From assembly GCA_028583415.1 (NCBI GenBank), contig CM053275.1, positions 3,827,040 to 3,891,039 of the forward strand: DNA of 64,000 bases, in the 5' to 3' direction. Made by a program: the position numbers and the translations under genes. The notes beneath the pieces were generated by a model that saw only the letters and a program-made list of their open reading frames with translations, had not been told where the DNA came from and did not search any database. The DNA comes from Protea cynaroides. Its lineage: Eukaryota; Streptophyta; Magnoliopsida; Proteales; Proteaceae. This document shows, one piece after another, positions 62,306 to 64,000 of this stretch; within the stretch, counting starts at the first letter, position 1, and each line of letters starts with the position of its first letter.

Positions 62306-64000
62306 CAAGTGTAATAGTGGGATTGAGAACATTACTAGATGGGCTCTCTTCAAGAGCTTCATATTCATTATTGGCCAAATTTATTGTCTCTACAAAAGGG
62401 ATCCAACACCTTAGTGTACCAAAAGACCAGAGAATTGTTGGATGTCCGGGTTTGAAAAAAAAAATCCTTTATAGTGACAAGTGATTGTTGTTGGAAGTGA
62501 AGATCTTGATCAATCATAGTGCATCAAAATGTGTCCCAATACATTATGAGTGACTTTTCCTCAAGTCTCCTAGACAAAGGGTAGAGGTATGAAAGAATAA
62601 GGAATGACAATGCAGACAAATGTATTTACCCATGTTGAAAGACAAAGGAGTACATATTGGACTCTGTTTTCAACTCACGATCGCAATATTGTTGATTGTG
62701 GTTGTAAGAAGAATGAAAGAAGAATAGAGTCTATCAATTCAATTCTCTTTCATTGTTAAAATAAGCAGAAATGGGATGAAAAAACTGAAAACTACAACTA
62801 CAAAGGGGATAGAAATTAGTTGATAGGAAAAACTCCTTTGTTTGGATATTGGATATTGGACATTGGACATTTAACAATCAAAGGCCGTATGTACGTGCAA
62901 GTAGGGTGTCAATTGATATGATATCGGTAATTCGTTATAACTTAGATACAGTAAAAGAAATAAAAAAAAACCCTTTTCATTATCAAACCGTACCAACAAA
63001 AATATGATGTAAATTGGTATAATTGAGTGTTTGAACAGTATAAATTGGGTAATGTTTCAACTTTCAAGTCTAACACATTTTTTTCATTTGTTCTTACATG
63101 TTTTATATTTGTTAGATCTTAAGCTTATGTACAAAACTAGCAATTACGTTGTTTAATGAAAACCAAATTATTTAGAAACCGATCAAAGAAGCCAAGATGT
63201 TAAATCATTTGTAAACAACTGTAATGAATTAAAAATTAGATAATCAAAATCTATTAATAATCTGATAATAATTTTGACACCATTTAATTAATCAATTTGA
63301 TTTAAATTGTTTTTTTTTTTTTGGGTAAGAGATTTGATTTTAAAATTTAGGAACCCACCATCTATAGATTATATACCGTACCGATTAATTAATAATAAAA
63401 CGTTCAACACGTTGGGCATACGCATACCTTTCCAAATGATTTTTTGGGAAGGATGCTAGCGCACGGGGAAAGATGTTATGGGAGGATGTCAGTAATATTG
63501 CAAGTGGGGCTCACGAAGCAAATTGAAAGTGACGTTACGGATCTGGTGGGGGGTGGGGGTGGGGGGGAGAGATCGGTGACGTTACGGAGCTGGTGAAAGT
63601 AAGTGAAGTCCACAGTTTTGCAATGGGACCCACCCCACGTAATAAAATCCGTGGGCTTCCGCCTTTTGGTTCACTTTGCCAAAACCCGCGGCAACCGCAA
63701 AGGCGGCAAAACTATCCTCAATACTACGGGCGCCCATGTTAACAAACCCCCCTTCGTGGAAGGATTACGTGGACCAGACGTGATAGGTAGACACTACACT
63801 ACAGTGGAGAGTAAATTATTACGGTCCTTTGCTGGCGAGAACACCCCTTTGTGGGATCCACATTACATGGCCCCAAATCGCTCACATACCGTCCGATTCT
63901 GATACTACTTGTGATTCGATTCGATCTGATCATCCCCATATAATGAATATATATATTCAGCTATTAAGGGATTGCCAAGCGACAGTAAACGGCTAGATCT
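62306..64000. other. Intergenic to window end, no gene assigned
   Basis: AT-rich to about 63400, then a more GC-rich stretch with a G-run at about 63548-63568. The low-copy repeat at 62377-62460 matches 52590-52690. A 99-codon open frame (63603-63902) has no recognised family. TATA-like sequence near 63945-63955 could belong to a gene beyond the edge. Confidence 0.35.

Noticed and set aside
63603..63902. 99-codon open frame near the window end
   Set aside because: No family recognised and no splice or homology support; left as unassigned.

Overview
This is nuclear DNA of a flowering plant. Genes have many short exons with plant-type splice sites, the proteins are plant-type, and the space between genes is packed with plant retrotransposons, SINEs and TIR elements. 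I cannot name the species; gene and intron sizes suit a woody angiosperm with a fairly large genome.

Genes, left to right: (1) the 5' half of a phospholipase D zeta gene on the minus strand (start 14580, six exons down to 3813, rest beyond position 1), with introns swollen by transposons; (2) a seven-exon chloroplast-type TPR protein gene, minus, 23758-20447; (3) a five-exon ribosomal protein eL19 gene, minus, 27904-25568, with TATA and telo-box motifs upstream; (4) a three-exon F-box/PP2-B gene, plus, 36580-37578; (5) a tRNA-Ser(GCU), plus, 40649-40730; (6) an eleven-exon phosphomannomutase gene, minus, 48410-43262. These are unrelated housekeeping or regulatory genes with no operon logic. 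All four complete protein genes rebuild to family length with every exon phase matching.

The rest is mostly mobile DNA. Direct sequence support (TSDs, TIRs, LTRs, primer sites) exists for: a 2.6-kb Copia deletion derivative (17624-20260, perfect CAAAT TSD); a TRIM (39687-40173, CACCA TSD); three copies of one 2.3-kb Gypsy LTR (33050-35366, 53200-55534, 57103-59398); a degenerate chromodomain Gypsy polyprotein (55.5-62.1 kb); several LINE remnants; a tRNA-derived SINE with a 17-bp TSD; and small TIR elements.

Two things stand out. First, a family of foldback TIR elements with ends like GGATCCAAATCGTCTCC and 9-bp TSDs occurs at least five times. Two members have been split by later insertions: one encloses a LINE, another foldback element and a TRIM (38505-40421); the other encloses about 8.9 kb of Gypsy sequence that itself holds an inverted solo LTR (53160-62305). 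Members lie upstream of three of the genes. Second, a 1.36-kb TIR element (41785-43148) next to the 3' end of the phosphomannomutase gene carries a lactate dehydrogenase gene fragment with an internal deletion, like a Pack-type gene-capturing transposon.
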